A stretch of DNA of 64,000 nt from a virus. The stretch's first letter is position 1. Every line of letters begins with the position of its first letter. Where the stretch lies: positions 152,496-216,495 of the IMG/VR virus record IMGVR_UViG_3300035183_000733. One strand, 5' to 3'. Position numbers and translations under genes: made by a program. Below are positions 35,746 to 43,513 of the stretch, piece after piece. The notes under the pieces are model-generated. The model was not told the DNA's origin. It searched no databases and saw only the letters and a program-made list of their open reading frames with translations.

Positions 35746-36600
35746 TTATTTATTTGTATCTACGAACACGAACTCTATGTCAGATCCCGTCATCTCCGCT
35801 TTCATCGATGGGTTGTCGTCATAGTGTCTTATAGAACCGAGCTTCTCAAGGAACGGTCTCTTCGGCCTATCATTGGTGCATATAATTCCATCCACTGGGA
35901 GGTTATTCTCTTTTACGAATTGTTTAACCCATGGGTTTGGCCCGCCGTTCGGCATAGAATCTCTGGCAGTGACTATGTATATCGTGTGAGTCTTTGCCTC
36001 CTCGCGCATCTTGTCAATCATCTCGTCATTCGGAGTCCACAGTTCCGGACTCGGCAGAGGGTGTATTGTACCAGGGTAGATCCCAGTATGGAGCACACCA
36101 TCAAAGTCGAATGTGACCACCGACTTTTTATTCTCCGATTCGTACACAAGCTGCCTGCTTATGTGTATTGTTTTCTTATCTCCCATCAGTTCCCATTTAT
36201 ATGTGTCTGGTAAATCCTTTATCATCATCTTGTATATGCGGTCCCTCTTAGAAGGTCCGTTGTCATCATCGTCCTTGACACCTATGAACTCCACCTCGTA
36301 CTCCACCTCGTACTCCGCATTCTCATCGAGAAACGCAATAACAATATCGAGAACCGTTGCGAGCACTCTCATAGCGTTGTCGGCATTACCGAACCCGGTG
36401 GCGTTGACTCCGTACTTATCGGACTCGAACGTCACCTTGTACGTGTTGTCGTACCCGCTCGACATGAACTCGACGAAGTATCTGTCGTCATCCGAATTGA
36501 ACGTCGCGACCCTATTGGTGGTAGCAGGGATGGTCGTCCACTTCCACATGTATGGATTGGCGTTCATCTCGAACAGATTGTATGCGGTGAGGTGCCTCAT
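35746..36600 (-). CDS. HAD-type phosphatase with capsid-targeting-like N-terminus, 284 aa
   Basis: Begins with MRHLTAYNLFE. The middle is unrecognised; the C-terminal third is a HAD hydrolase: VTFDFDGVLHTG (DxD nucleophile motif I, around residue 162), YIVTARDS (motif II), and a late Lys/Asp region (RHYDDNPSMK, motif IV-type DD). Substrate unknown; nucleotide or phosphorylated protein is possible. The next start overlaps or abuts on both sides, in one operon with other tagged enzymes. Confidence 0.75.
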   Translation of the reverse strand: MRHLTAYNLFEMNANPYMWKWTTIPATTNRVATFNSDDDRYFVEFMSSGYDNTYKVTFESDKYGVNATGFGNADNAMRVLATVLDIVIAFLDENAEYEVEYEVEFIGVKDDDDNGPSKRDRIYKMMIKDLPDTYKWELMGDKKTIHISRQLVYESENKKSVVTFDFDGVLHTGIYPGTIHPLPSPELWTPNDEMIDKMREEAKTHTIYIVTARDSMPNGGPNPWVKQFVKENNLPVDGIICTNDRPKRPFLEKLGSIRHYDDNPSMKAEMTGSDIEFVFVDTNK

Positions 36601-36845
36601 TAGTTCTTGTCGCGGTAGTTCTTGGGTACTATGTAGTTGGCGTGGTTCTTTATGGTCTTCACGCGCTCGATCAGCTCGTATACCACGTCTTCGAGGTACG
36701 TGAGTATCTGTGTTCGCTTCTCCTCTGCGAACAGGAATTTGGACATAGTCCTCTCGAAGAGCCTGCCCTTGTAGTTGAATCCCTTGTGTAGAACGCGGCG
36801 CTTCCTGCTCTCCGCTATGTCGTATAAACTTTGCTTAAGCGGCAT
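36600..36845 (-). CDS. Small basic protein, 81 aa
   Basis: Lys/Arg-rich helical protein (KQSLYDIAESRKRRVLHKGF). No family recognised and no capsid-targeting-like start. Overlaps the 2H phosphoesterase gene by 11 nt and touches the HAD gene. Confidence 0.6.
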   Translation of the reverse strand: MPLKQSLYDIAESRKRRVLHKGFNYKGRLFERTMSKFLFAEEKRTQILTYLEDVVYELIERVKTIKNHANYIVPKNYRDKN

Positions 36846-37386
36846 TTTGTACTATCGGCATTTTTGTTTGGTTCCTGTCGGCGTCTGAGTATATAAACTC
36901 TTTCGGCTTCACTTTGTACAATAGACCGTTAAAAAGCGCAACGTACTTCTGCCCGAGCCCTGGCTTCAGGTATGCGAGCGTGCAGTGAGGTTTGTAGTCT
37001 GGATACTCGTTTGTGTGTGGCAGTTCCTTCAGCTCTCTGTTAGTGGCATGCAGCCAATCCCCGATGGCATCGAACTTTAGCACGTCGAACTTGTCGTTGG
37101 AGAATACTGAAACGGGCCCGAGCGTTATGTCGCCGCAGCCGTCCTCGCCCATGCAATTGCGCATGCACGCGAAGGCTTGTTCCGCCGTGACCTCGTCCTG
37201 GTGAAGGCCGAACAGCAGCGTTACGTGCGGCTCATCCTCGAATCCTTTCTCGTCGAGGTCCTCCTTGTCTATGGCAGAGTGCAGCGTCTTGAGAAGTGGC
37301 ACGTCGAATGATACGAGCGCGCACGCGAGCTTCTTCTCACTATTCTCGCTCTCAAAGAGCCCGGCGTATGTCTTTAGAAATCTCAT
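36835..37386 (-). CDS. 2H phosphoesterase with capsid-targeting-like N-terminus, 183 aa
   Basis: Starts MRFLKTYAGLFE. Two HxT motifs define the 2H (LigT/CPDase) fold: PHVTLLFG (His54) and PHCTLAYL (His134), spaced as usual. Such enzymes open 2',3'-cyclic phosphates or cut 2'-5' or cyclic oligonucleotides; phage members include Acb1, which destroys CBASS signals. If cleaved after LFE and injected with the DNA, this enzyme could act against host nucleotide-signal defence from the first minute; that is inference. It overlaps the gp6-like gene by 1 nt. Confidence 0.8.
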   Translation of the reverse strand: MRFLKTYAGLFESENSEKKLACALVSFDVPLLKTLHSAIDKEDLDEKGFEDEPHVTLLFGLHQDEVTAEQAFACMRNCMGEDGCGDITLGPVSVFSNDKFDVLKFDAIGDWLHATNRELKELPHTNEYPDYKPHCTLAYLKPGLGQKYVALFNGLLYKVKPKEFIYSDADRNQTKMPIVQNAA

Positions 37387-39116
37387 TATCCTCTAAGATT
37401 AGATTTGGTGTTCTGGTTTACCCCCGTGTTGTACGTCTTCGGTATGACCTTCTTGATGACGATGTTAACCGAGCTCGGTACCTCGTCGTCTACGTCCTTC
37501 TCGTATGTTATGCCTCTCCTGTCGGTCCATCCTCCGCGCACTATGGCGAGCTCGCCCGGCTGTATGAGTATGTCGCCGAACTCGTCAATGCGAGGCGGCT
37601 CCAAGTTGGCGGTCGAGCTCCTTCCCGACGTCAGCGAAAGCTGATACTGGCGCTCGTCTATCTCTGACACTATCGAGATGTTGACCGAGTCTATCCCCGG
37701 TATGTTCTCCAATATTGAGATGAGGTCGGAGCGCGGGATACGGTCCCTTCGCCTGATGTTCAAGAAGTAGTCGCTCAGCTTCTCTATGACGTCCTGCTTT
37801 ATTATATCCTGCGGGATGTCGTCAAAAACTATCAGCGCTATGTTTATGACGAACCTGCTTATCTTGGGGTCCACTATCTGCAGCTCGGTGCTCACTATCT
37901 TCTGCCCGGATCTCTCAAACAACGTCAGCACCTTCTCCTTCTGGAAGTCGTTGAGTGTGAACCTCGACTCGTCTATGTTGAAGTAGTTCTCGTTAGACTT
38001 CAGCTTCTTCTTGACGTCTGGCACGAGGAACAGGTAGATTATCTTGTCGTCGGTCAGGTCCGCATCATTCGGCGTGGTGTACGCGTCTATGATGGAGAAC
38101 TGGTTGAACTTCTCGAGGAACACGATGCAGTGGTCCTCGTTAGCGAGCGTGTACGACCTGGAAGTCTTCGGCGCTATGAGCCTGGTGAGCTCGAGCAGCT
38201 CCGGGTTGGACCCAAAGTCCGGTGCGTTGATACTCCTGACTGTCAGAAGTTCGTTTAGGTCGAGCTCCTCACCGTACAGATTGTACCCTACGTCGTCCCA
38301 CTTGTACACGGCCTCCTCGTCTGTGGCGAGCACGAGGTTACCGTTGAGACCGGATGACACCACGTACTCGACGAGTATCTCGGCGCCGAGCTCAGGCATC
38401 TTGCCGAAGTGACCGTTGCCGAATATAACGTCTATACCGGAATTTATGCCAGTCTTGACAAGGCATCCTTTAGCCTCGCGCGGCATGTCGTACATTGAGT
38501 CGTACAGCTTCCACTTCTCCCCGTTGACGTACACGTTGACACGATAGTGTTCAACGAGCACTGTCTGGTTGAAGTTGGGAGAGAACGACTGTAATGGCTT
38601 GCCCGTACCGGTAGTGCTCTGCGATTCGAGCAGGCCCTGGATTATGTTCACTGGCGTGCCGTTCTTCGACCCGTCCAGAGGTATGCGCACCTCGTCGCCA
38701 GGTAGGTCGAGCATGTATGTCTGGCCGTTGTTCACACACTTTATCTTGGTCCAGTTCGGCAGTATGACGGTGCCCCCCGGTATGTCTATGTCCGCCCCGG
38801 CCTTTATCGAGAGACCGATCTCGCCGACGGCAGAGATCGCCCTCGTAGAGTTGTGCCCGGCGAGACGCGCAAGACCGGTGACCGAGTTGGCCCTGGTAGC
38901 CGTGTTAATGTTTAGCTCGGTTATGGAGTCCTCAATGTAGTACAGTATCATCTGCGCCAGGTTGTGCAGGACAAAGATTATCTGGCCATAAGCGGATGCT
39001 ACCGTGAAGTTGGTCCTGCTCTGGCGGAACTTGTCGACGGTGAAGTTTATCGAGTCCTCGATGAGCAGTTCTATCGCGAGTCGGTTCTTCTTGAATATGC
39101 TTGGTTGCTCTGCCAT
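37386..39116 (-). CDS. Baseplate wedge protein, gp6/J-like, 576 aa
   Basis: Matches the plan of T4 gp6 and P2 J-type baseplate wedge proteins: an N-terminal helical region, a central beta domain with a Gly-rich turn (VIFGNGHFGKMPELGAEILVE), then a tandem alpha/beta domain (FERSGQKIVSTELQIVDPKISR, about 410-431) and the SILENIPGIDSVNIS segment. It forms the inner wedge ring with gp25 (41167-41529). It has its own late-promoter-like box and terminator upstream. Confidence 0.8.
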   Translation of the reverse strand: MAEQPSIFKKNRLAIELLIEDSINFTVDKFRQSRTNFTVASAYGQIIFVLHNLAQMILYYIEDSITELNINTATRANSVTGLARLAGHNSTRAISAVGEIGLSIKAGADIDIPGGTVILPNWTKIKCVNNGQTYMLDLPGDEVRIPLDGSKNGTPVNIIQGLLESQSTTGTGKPLQSFSPNFNQTVLVEHYRVNVYVNGEKWKLYDSMYDMPREAKGCLVKTGINSGIDVIFGNGHFGKMPELGAEILVEYVVSSGLNGNLVLATDEEAVYKWDDVGYNLYGEELDLNELLTVRSINAPDFGSNPELLELTRLIAPKTSRSYTLANEDHCIVFLEKFNQFSIIDAYTTPNDADLTDDKIIYLFLVPDVKKKLKSNENYFNIDESRFTLNDFQKEKVLTLFERSGQKIVSTELQIVDPKISRFVINIALIVFDDIPQDIIKQDVIEKLSDYFLNIRRRDRIPRSDLISILENIPGIDSVNISIVSEIDERQYQLSLTSGRSSTANLEPPRIDEFGDILIQPGELAIVRGGWTDRRGITYEKDVDDEVPSSVNIVIKKVIPKTYNTGVNQNTKSNLRG

Positions 39117-39136
39117 CCTAAATGCGGTTCTATTTT

Positions 39137-39146
39137 CTTATATATC
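39137..39146 (-). promoter_or_regulatory. Late-promoter-like box GATATATAAG
   Basis: Minus-strand box 20 nt before the gp6-like ATG, just downstream of the terminator at 39153-39186. Confidence 0.6.
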
Positions 39147-39152
39147 ACTAAT

Positions 39153-39186
39153 AAAAAAGCCCGCCGTTTAAATGGGCGGGCTTTTT
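39153..39186. terminator. Bidirectional intrinsic terminator
   Basis: AGCCCGCC-GTTTAAAT-GGGCGGGCT type stem with A-run on the left and T-run on the right. It ends the 39.2-40.2 kb minus-strand unit before the gp6 promoter. Confidence 0.85.
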
Positions 39187-39207
39187 AACTTCAAAATTTA
39201 CTCTTAT

Positions 39208-39314
39208 TTAGCGGCTATCTGCGGTGTCGTTTTTTGTGTACTCGCCCTTCTTGGCTTCCACGTAATCTACCACGGCCTTTGCTGCCGCGACTATGCCCCT
39301 CAGGTGTGTTTCAT
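39208..39314 (-). CDS. Possible 35-aa protein interrupted by a frame change
   Basis: A sensible C-terminal text (AAAKAVVDYVEAKKGEY) ends in TAA at 39208. The only near ATG (39314, MKHT) is in another phase and would need a one-base change in CACACCTG. Low certainty. Confidence 0.3.
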
Positions 39315-39316
39315 TG

Positions 39317-39688
39317 TTATTCTGGTTTTTGTTCGAGGACCGCGTCGAGTCCCTCCTGGTTCGGGCTTATCTCGTCGGTCTCGATCTTCTGGATCTTCTT
39401 GAGGCTCGCGACGTACGCTTTGGTAGAGTTCAGAACCTTCCCCTTGCCCTCCTGGTCCATGCCGAGCACCTTCTGGATGAACTTAGACTTATCGCGCTCC
39501 TTGTCGAAGTGCGAGTAAAGCGAATACGCAGCATTGAGTATGGCCTTCCTGACCGGCGTATCCTTGTCCCCAAAGTCTGCCACCTTAGCATCTTCCACGA
39601 ACTTGATGTCCTGCGGATCGACAGTGATGAACCTGGATATAAGCGACTCGTTCAGTTCGAAATCGGATATGTCCTTGATCTTGCGCAT
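39317..39688 (-). CDS. Small helical protein with capsid-targeting-like N-terminus, 123 aa
   Basis: Begins MRKIKDISDFELNE, a variant of the shared peptide with a possible protease site after LNE. The rest is helical and charged with no known motif. It abuts the upstream 166-aa gene. Confidence 0.65.
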   Translation of the reverse strand: MRKIKDISDFELNESLISRFITVDPQDIKFVEDAKVADFGDKDTPVRKAILNAAYSLYSHFDKERDKSKFIQKVLGMDQEGKGKVLNSTKAYVASLKKIQKIETDEISPNQEGLDAVLEQKPE

Positions 39689-40189
39689 TTACTTGAGCCT
39701 TGTTGCTTGTCCTGATAGTTCTTTGAGGATGGACTGGATTGCATCAACTATCATCTCGCGACGATCGTCCTCCATGTCATCGATGCCGTTGTCGGTGCAG
39801 ATCTTGTCGAACGCCTCCTGCAATATCGTTCCATTTATTCCCCCATCCCTGTCGCTGGCCTTTGACATCTCGAACGCCTCGGCTATGATTGCCTTAGCGT
39901 GCTCCTCCGCGATGTCACCAACGTCGAGGTCCATCTCGTATCCCTCACCGATCATCTTGGTCTTGTACTGGTTGAGCTCTTCCTGGGTCTTGTAAAATGA
40001 GCCAACGTTAGGTCCGGCCACTTCCTTCCAGCCTTTGCTTTCCTTGACGATCTTTATCTTCTTAGGCTCGTCAAGCGTGTTTGAGTAGTGATCGTCCACA
40101 ACCTGGTCGCCCTTCTCAATCTTTACCTTGTTCTTGAGGAACTCCTCGAAGGACATGGTCTTTCTCTTTTTTACGTTGTTGTTATCCAT
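39689..40189 (-). CDS. Helical protein of unknown function, 166 aa
   Basis: Lys-rich start (MDNNNVKKRKTMSFEEFLKN) that could be a divergent form of the shared tag, followed by an acidic helical body (DLDVGDIAEEHAKAIIAEAF). No family recognised. First gene after a late-promoter-like box. Confidence 0.65.
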   Translation of the reverse strand: MDNNNVKKRKTMSFEEFLKNKVKIEKGDQVVDDHYSNTLDEPKKIKIVKESKGWKEVAGPNVGSFYKTQEELNQYKTKMIGEGYEMDLDVGDIAEEHAKAIIAEAFEMSKASDRDGGINGTILQEAFDKICTDNGIDDMEDDRREMIVDAIQSILKELSGQATRLK

Positions 40190-40209
40190 ATTGAACGGGT
40201 TTGTTTGAT

Positions 40210-41145
40210 TTATATATCGAAGCTGTCTATGCTTTTTATGTGAATTCCCTCGTATATATTACTCGTCCCCGGGTCGAACCTGCCGTTGTTGTCGACGCTC
40301 TTTATGTTCTTCGAGTCGAATACGCAGTACTGGCTCACCCTGGAGTTCTTACTCGGTGCGTCGTACCGGGTATCTACTATGGCAAAACCGTCGTGCTGGC
40401 TGTCGGTCAGCTCCTTCAATAGCTTAAGGTTTGCCTCCTTCTTGTTAGTGTTGATGTACCTCTCGAGCCATGCGCCAGGCTTCCCCTTCTGACCGTTTAT
40501 GTATTCTGTGTATTTGTCCCTGTAGTTCATGAACTGCTCGAATGAATCCGTGTGCTTCAGCAGCCTGATCTGGTCGTGCAGGTCCTTCATCTGCCTCTCT
40601 ATCTTGTAGAACTTCTCGCGCTTGTCTGGCGTCATATCGTTGACTGACCAGCCGAGTGAGACCTTGTCCACGTTCAAGTCGTGTATTGTCTGCTCCAGTG
40701 CGTCTATCTCTGATTGGTTGAACAGAGCCGGCTTGAATACCTTGGGGTTCCTCATGTTTAGGAACACCTCGTAGATGCCACCCTTAGACGAATTGAACAT
40801 GAATTCCTTTGCCACGCGCAGGTCGTTCGTGAACCAGATGCCGAGGTCGTTCGTCTCGTTGTCAGTCGCCCTTGCCATCTTGTAGTCATTCATGAACTCC
40901 TTGAATCCAAATGACGGAGTTCCGTGGTACACGACCATGGGCTCGCCGTTCTTGTCCACAACCTTGCTCGAGTTCTCCGGGTCGTTCTCCCAGTCACCGA
41001 ACCAGGTCTTGAACTCCGGCGTACGGACCATCGCGTGCAAATTCGCGGGCAGGGAGGACTTCTTGCCGTTCGGTGCTTTCAAAGCAGCGTCGAGCGCGGT
41101 CTCACCAGGCCCCCCGAATTCTGATATGTCCTTCAGTTTCTTCAT
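40210..41145 (-). CDS. ADP-ribosyltransferase-like protein 3 (PolyVal type) with tag-like N-terminus, 311 aa
   Basis: N-terminus MKKLKDISEF is a variant of the shared peptide (ISE). FKTWFGDWENDPENSSKVVD (about residues 50-69) is the lead-in typical of phage polyvalent-protein ARTs, followed by VVYHGTPSFGFKEF (about 79-92), NDLGIWFTNDLRVAKEF (about 105-121) and the C-terminal RVSQYCVFDSKNIKSV (about 268-283). This order is the usual H-Y-[ED] ART layout. A coiled helical insert lies between. Likely an injected or late-made host-modifying enzyme. Confidence 0.75.
   Translation of the reverse strand: MKKLKDISEFGGPGETALDAALKAPNGKKSSLPANLHAMVRTPEFKTWFGDWENDPENSSKVVDKNGEPMVVYHGTPSFGFKEFMNDYKMARATDNETNDLGIWFTNDLRVAKEFMFNSSKGGIYEVFLNMRNPKVFKPALFNQSEIDALEQTIHDLNVDKVSLGWSVNDMTPDKREKFYKIERQMKDLHDQIRLLKHTDSFEQFMNYRDKYTEYINGQKGKPGAWLERYINTNKKEANLKLLKELTDSQHDGFAIVDTRYDAPSKNSRVSQYCVFDSKNIKSVDNNGRFDPGTSNIYEGIHIKSIDSFDI
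40211..40219 (-). promoter_or_regulatory. Late-promoter-like box GATATATAA overlapping a stop codon
   Basis: The box contains the last codons and stop of ART protein 3 (GAT ATA TAA) and lies 21 nt before the ATG at 40189. Confidence 0.6.
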
Positions 41146-41166
41146 TTATTTGTAAGTTGCGCTGGA

Positions 41167-41529
41167 TTATTTTATCAGCACGCCGAACGCCGGCCTGTTG
41201 TTTATGTATATGTCTATCAGGCACATGTCCCTGACCGTGCCCCTTGCGAACTTTACGTCGAAGTCGACGCTGTAGTTTACGGACCTCGGTATGAACTTGA
41301 GTGTCTGGTCCCTCAGCATTTGCCTCAGCGAGTACTCGTTCAGACCGAAGGTGAAGAGCATCTCCTCGAGGTTGGCGCCAAAGTCAGGCGCGCCGAGCAC
41401 CTCACCGCGGTTGGTATACAACATCATTTTAATTTCCGCGATCAAGGCCTCCATTTCGTCACTTATTTCGAGGATGCCTTCTTTGTAATTCGGATCCGTG
41501 GCAGGATCCCTCATGTAAAGATCCCTCAT
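41167..41529 (-). CDS. Baseplate wedge protein, gp25-like, 120 aa
   Basis: Matches the gp25/GpW baseplate family: MLYTNRGEVLGAPDFGANLEEMLF (residues about 37-60, shown here to 20: NRGEVLGAPDFGANLEEMLF) contains the conserved EPR-like GxP-x-FG core; the end RPAFGVLIK is also typical. It joins gp6 in the inner baseplate ring. The start abuts the HNH remnant upstream (overlap of stop and start). Confidence 0.85.
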   Translation of the reverse strand: MRDLYMRDPATDPNYKEGILEISDEMEALIAEIKMMLYTNRGEVLGAPDFGANLEEMLFTFGLNEYSLRQMLRDQTLKFIPRSVNYSVDFDVKFARGTVRDMCLIDIYINNRPAFGVLIK

Positions 41530-41696
41530 TATACTGATATATTATTTTTCCACTTTCGAGCAACTAAGTTATCTTGATCATCTGAGCCACTCATTGAGCG
41601 CATAACAATATGGTGAGACTCATAGTAAACATCATCCATAAGAATTCTGTTCTCCCGAGTCTCGATAAGATTGTTATATGCCTTTAGATAATCCAT
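41529..41696 (-). pseudogene. Truncated HNH homing endonuclease, 55 aa
   Basis: Reads MDYLKAYNNLIETRENR then YYESHHIVMRSMSGSDDQDN and LVARKWKNNISV, stop. The HHI...GGS..DNLV pattern is the first half of the HNH nuclease domain of phage homing endonucleases; the expected LTAREHFxAHxL half is missing and replaced by an unrelated end. This is a decayed free-standing homing endonuclease next to the gp25 gene. Confidence 0.7.
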
Positions 41697-41705
41697 GTAA
41701 TAATG

Positions 41706-42128
41706 TTACTCCTCTGTATTTTCGGCTTTCTTGCCCTTGATCTCGTCAGCTGGTTCCTTTGGCTCATCCTCGATGGCCGCGAGCTTGTCGTAGTACTTAG
41801 GATCTTCCATCAGGTGGTCGAGCGCTATCTCGCACGCGACCTTCTCGTCGTCTGTGTGCTCGAGCTCAACCTTCTTGCCCCTTTCGAGCTGGACGTTTAC
41901 CTCCTCCACAGAGACGTTGTGCTTTGACGCCACGTCGGCAGCGGTCTTGCCCGATGCGAGTCCACCTGGTATTTCCTCCCGCGGTGCTGCAGCAGCTACG
42001 GCTTCGGCACCCGGGATTTCGGCCGTCTGCGTTTGTTCGCCGCCCGCGCCCGCGAGGCCCTGGTCGACGAGTTCGTTCTCGTCGAGCCACTCGTTGAATC
42101 TCATAACCTTTTTGTTCATCTTGTCCAT
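41706..42128 (-). CDS. DUF5661-like protein with tag-like N-terminus, 140 aa
   Basis: N-terminus MDKMNKKVMRFNEWLDENE may be a longer form of the capsid-targeting peptide (LDE). An Ala/Gly/Pro linker follows, then a C-terminal domain ELEHTDDEKVACEIALDHLM and PKYYDKLAAIE, the pattern I know from DUF5661, a short helical domain of unknown function often found in phages. Overlap-free but tightly spaced operon. Confidence 0.65.
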   Translation of the reverse strand: MDKMNKKVMRFNEWLDENELVDQGLAGAGGEQTQTAEIPGAEAVAAAAPREEIPGGLASGKTAADVASKHNVSVEEVNVQLERGKKVELEHTDDEKVACEIALDHLMEDPKYYDKLAAIEDEPKEPADEIKGKKAENTEE

Positions 42129-42131
42129 TAT

Positions 42132-42449
42132 TTAGTCGGTTGTTTGTACCGGGGCTGATTGCGCTATCTCGATAACGTCCGTCTCCGACAGCTTCTTTTT
42201 CTTCTCTATCAGGTACTTCCTGAGTCCGGTGACGTCGTCGGGTGTGGACATTCCGCCGTCCTCGAGTATCTTGGGTGTTATCGTGAACACACACTTGCCG
42301 TCGCCGTCCCTGACCTCGCCGGAGAACCCCTCGGTGCTGCTGTCGAACATATACAGATAGTACGTGTTGCCTGATCCGCCCGTCTTTTCCGGGTATGGAT
42401 CGGCGAAGTTCTCCACGATGAAGCTCTCGAATGTCTTAAGTCTTTTCAT
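42132..42449 (-). CDS. Small protein with capsid-targeting-like N-terminus, 105 aa
   Basis: Start taken at ATG 42449 (MKRLKTFESFIVE) and not the frame start at 42479, because the peptide fits the shared tag with a cut site after IVE and the late-promoter-like box would fall inside a longer gene. Domain after the tag: YYLYMFDSSTEGFSGEVRDG and a Lys-rich helix; no family recognised. Confidence 0.65.
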   Translation of the reverse strand: MKRLKTFESFIVENFADPYPEKTGGSGNTYYLYMFDSSTEGFSGEVRDGDGKCVFTITPKILEDGGMSTPDDVTGLRKYLIEKKKKLSETDVIEIAQSAPVQTTD

Positions 42450-42467
42450 CCTGTCGGAAGTAGTTTT

Positions 42468-42477
42468 TTTATATATC
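42468..42477 (-). promoter_or_regulatory. Late-promoter-like box GATATATAAA
   Basis: Minus-strand box 18 nt before the ATG at 42449, divergent from smpB. Confidence 0.55.
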
Positions 42478-42485
42478 ACAGATTT

Positions 42486-42500
42486 TTATTATCTTCGTAC
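42486..42500 (+). promoter_or_regulatory. Possible Bacteroidetes-type -7 element TATCTTCG before smpB
   Basis: TATCTTCG at 42490-42497 is one base from TAnnTTTG and close to the smpB ATG at 42506; no clear -33 TTG. If used, the leader would be nearly absent. Confidence 0.3.
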
Positions 42501-42505
42501 CAATT

Positions 42506-42958
42506 ATGGCAGACAACAACATACGATTCGAGAACCGCAAGGCGAAGTTCGAGTACGAATTCATAGAGGAGTACGAGGCCGGCATCATGCTGGTGGGCAC
42601 GGAAATCAAGTCTATACGCCAGGGCCACGCGAGCATAAACGAGGCGTACGCCTACATAGACGGGGGCGAGGTGTTCATCAAGGGGATGCGGGTGGACCCG
42701 CTCCAGGATGCCGCGGACAACCACGACCCATTGAGAGTTAGGAAGTTACTGCTGAACAAGACCGAAATAAAGAGGATTGCCGGCAAGCTCATAAAGGGCA
42801 CTACCGTGGTGGTGAAGTCGATGTACCTCAACCAGAGGGGAATCTGCAAGCTCGGTATAGCCGTTGCCAAGGGCAAGAAGCTCCACGACAAGCGCGAGAC
42901 GATAAAGAACCGCGAGGCGGATAGAGAGATGAACCGCTTAAATAAGCATAACCAGTAA
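42506..42958 (+). CDS. smpB: SmpB, tmRNA-binding trans-translation factor, 150 aa
   Basis: Full-length SmpB (usual length about 145-160). Signature sections are intact: NRKAKFEYEFIEEYEAGI (residues 10-27), GTEIKSIRQGHASINEAY (31-48), HDPLRVRKLLLNKTEI (73-88), KLGIAVAKGKKLHDKRETIK (115-134). The C-terminal tail that reads the empty mRNA channel is present. SmpB delivers tmRNA to stalled ribosomes. Wording such as GTEIKS and AKGKKLHDKRET is of Bacteroidetes type, so host origin is likely. Alone on the plus strand between minus-strand late genes. No tmRNA gene was found in this window, so it would use host tmRNA or one elsewhere in the phage. Confidence 0.95.
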   Translation: MADNNIRFENRKAKFEYEFIEEYEAGIMLVGTEIKSIRQGHASINEAYAYIDGGEVFIKGMRVDPLQDAADNHDPLRVRKLLLNKTEIKRIAGKLIKGTTVVVKSMYLNQRGICKLGIAVAKGKKLHDKRETIKNREADREMNRLNKHNQ

Positions 42959-42959
42959 G

Positions 42960-43078
42960 TTATTTGGATTTCCAAATGCGTACGTTTAGCACACCGTCGC
43001 CCTTATCCACATGATATTTTATGCCATCATGTTCGGATTCGGTTAACAGCCTTGGTCCAATATCTTGATGTGTCTCAT
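42960..43078 (-). CDS. Small tagged protein interrupted by a frame change
   Basis: ATG 43078 starts MRHIKILDQ, a tag-like N-terminus, then hits a stop in that phase. In the neighbouring phase the text continues RLLTESEHDGIKYHV and ends VRIWKSK at 42960. A one-base change near GGACCAAGG (about 43049-43057) joins them into a 39-aa protein. The ATG follows the stop of the next gene directly (TAAATG). Confidence 0.45.
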
Positions 43079-43513
43079 TTATTGTTGTGGCTGGAGTCCA
43101 CCCATTGCAAACGGCCTCTCTGCGAGCGCATTTAACCTGCCCTGAACTATAGTGTGGAACACGGTCTCGGCGCAATACTGCGTCCTGAAGTTCCTGTTCT
43201 TGCAGTTGAAGACTATCAGGTCGAACTCGTCCTGCCTCTCGTTGACAACCTTGTCGATGACCTCCTTTAGCCTGTCGAGCATGGTGAAGTTCTTCTCAGA
43301 TATTGACAAGAAGTCCATACCAATGTTGAAACAAGCGTCCCTCACTGTCTGGTAGTAGTCGTCTCGTATCGGTTCCAACTGCCCGGACATCATATAATAA
43401 TTATTCAGCCCGAGTGGATTCTGCGGAGAACGTCTGCGAACGGCCACGGTAATATTGGTGGGTCCGCTCCCATTGAGCTGTATCGATTCGTTTATGTCCT
43501 TGATGTACTTCAT
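43079..43513 (-). CDS. Small enzyme-like protein with capsid-targeting-like N-terminus, 144 aa
   Basis: Begins MKYIKDINESIQLNG; a cut after INE would fit the protease rule. Body is alpha/beta (FDLIVFNCKNRNFRTQYC). No family recognised. Coupled to the next gene (start/stop overlap at 43513). Confidence 0.65.
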   Translation of the reverse strand: MKYIKDINESIQLNGSGPTNITVAVRRRSPQNPLGLNNYYMMSGQLEPIRDDYYQTVRDACFNIGMDFLSISEKNFTMLDRLKEVIDKVVNERQDEFDLIVFNCKNRNFRTQYCAETVFHTIVQGRLNALAERPFAMGGLQPQQ

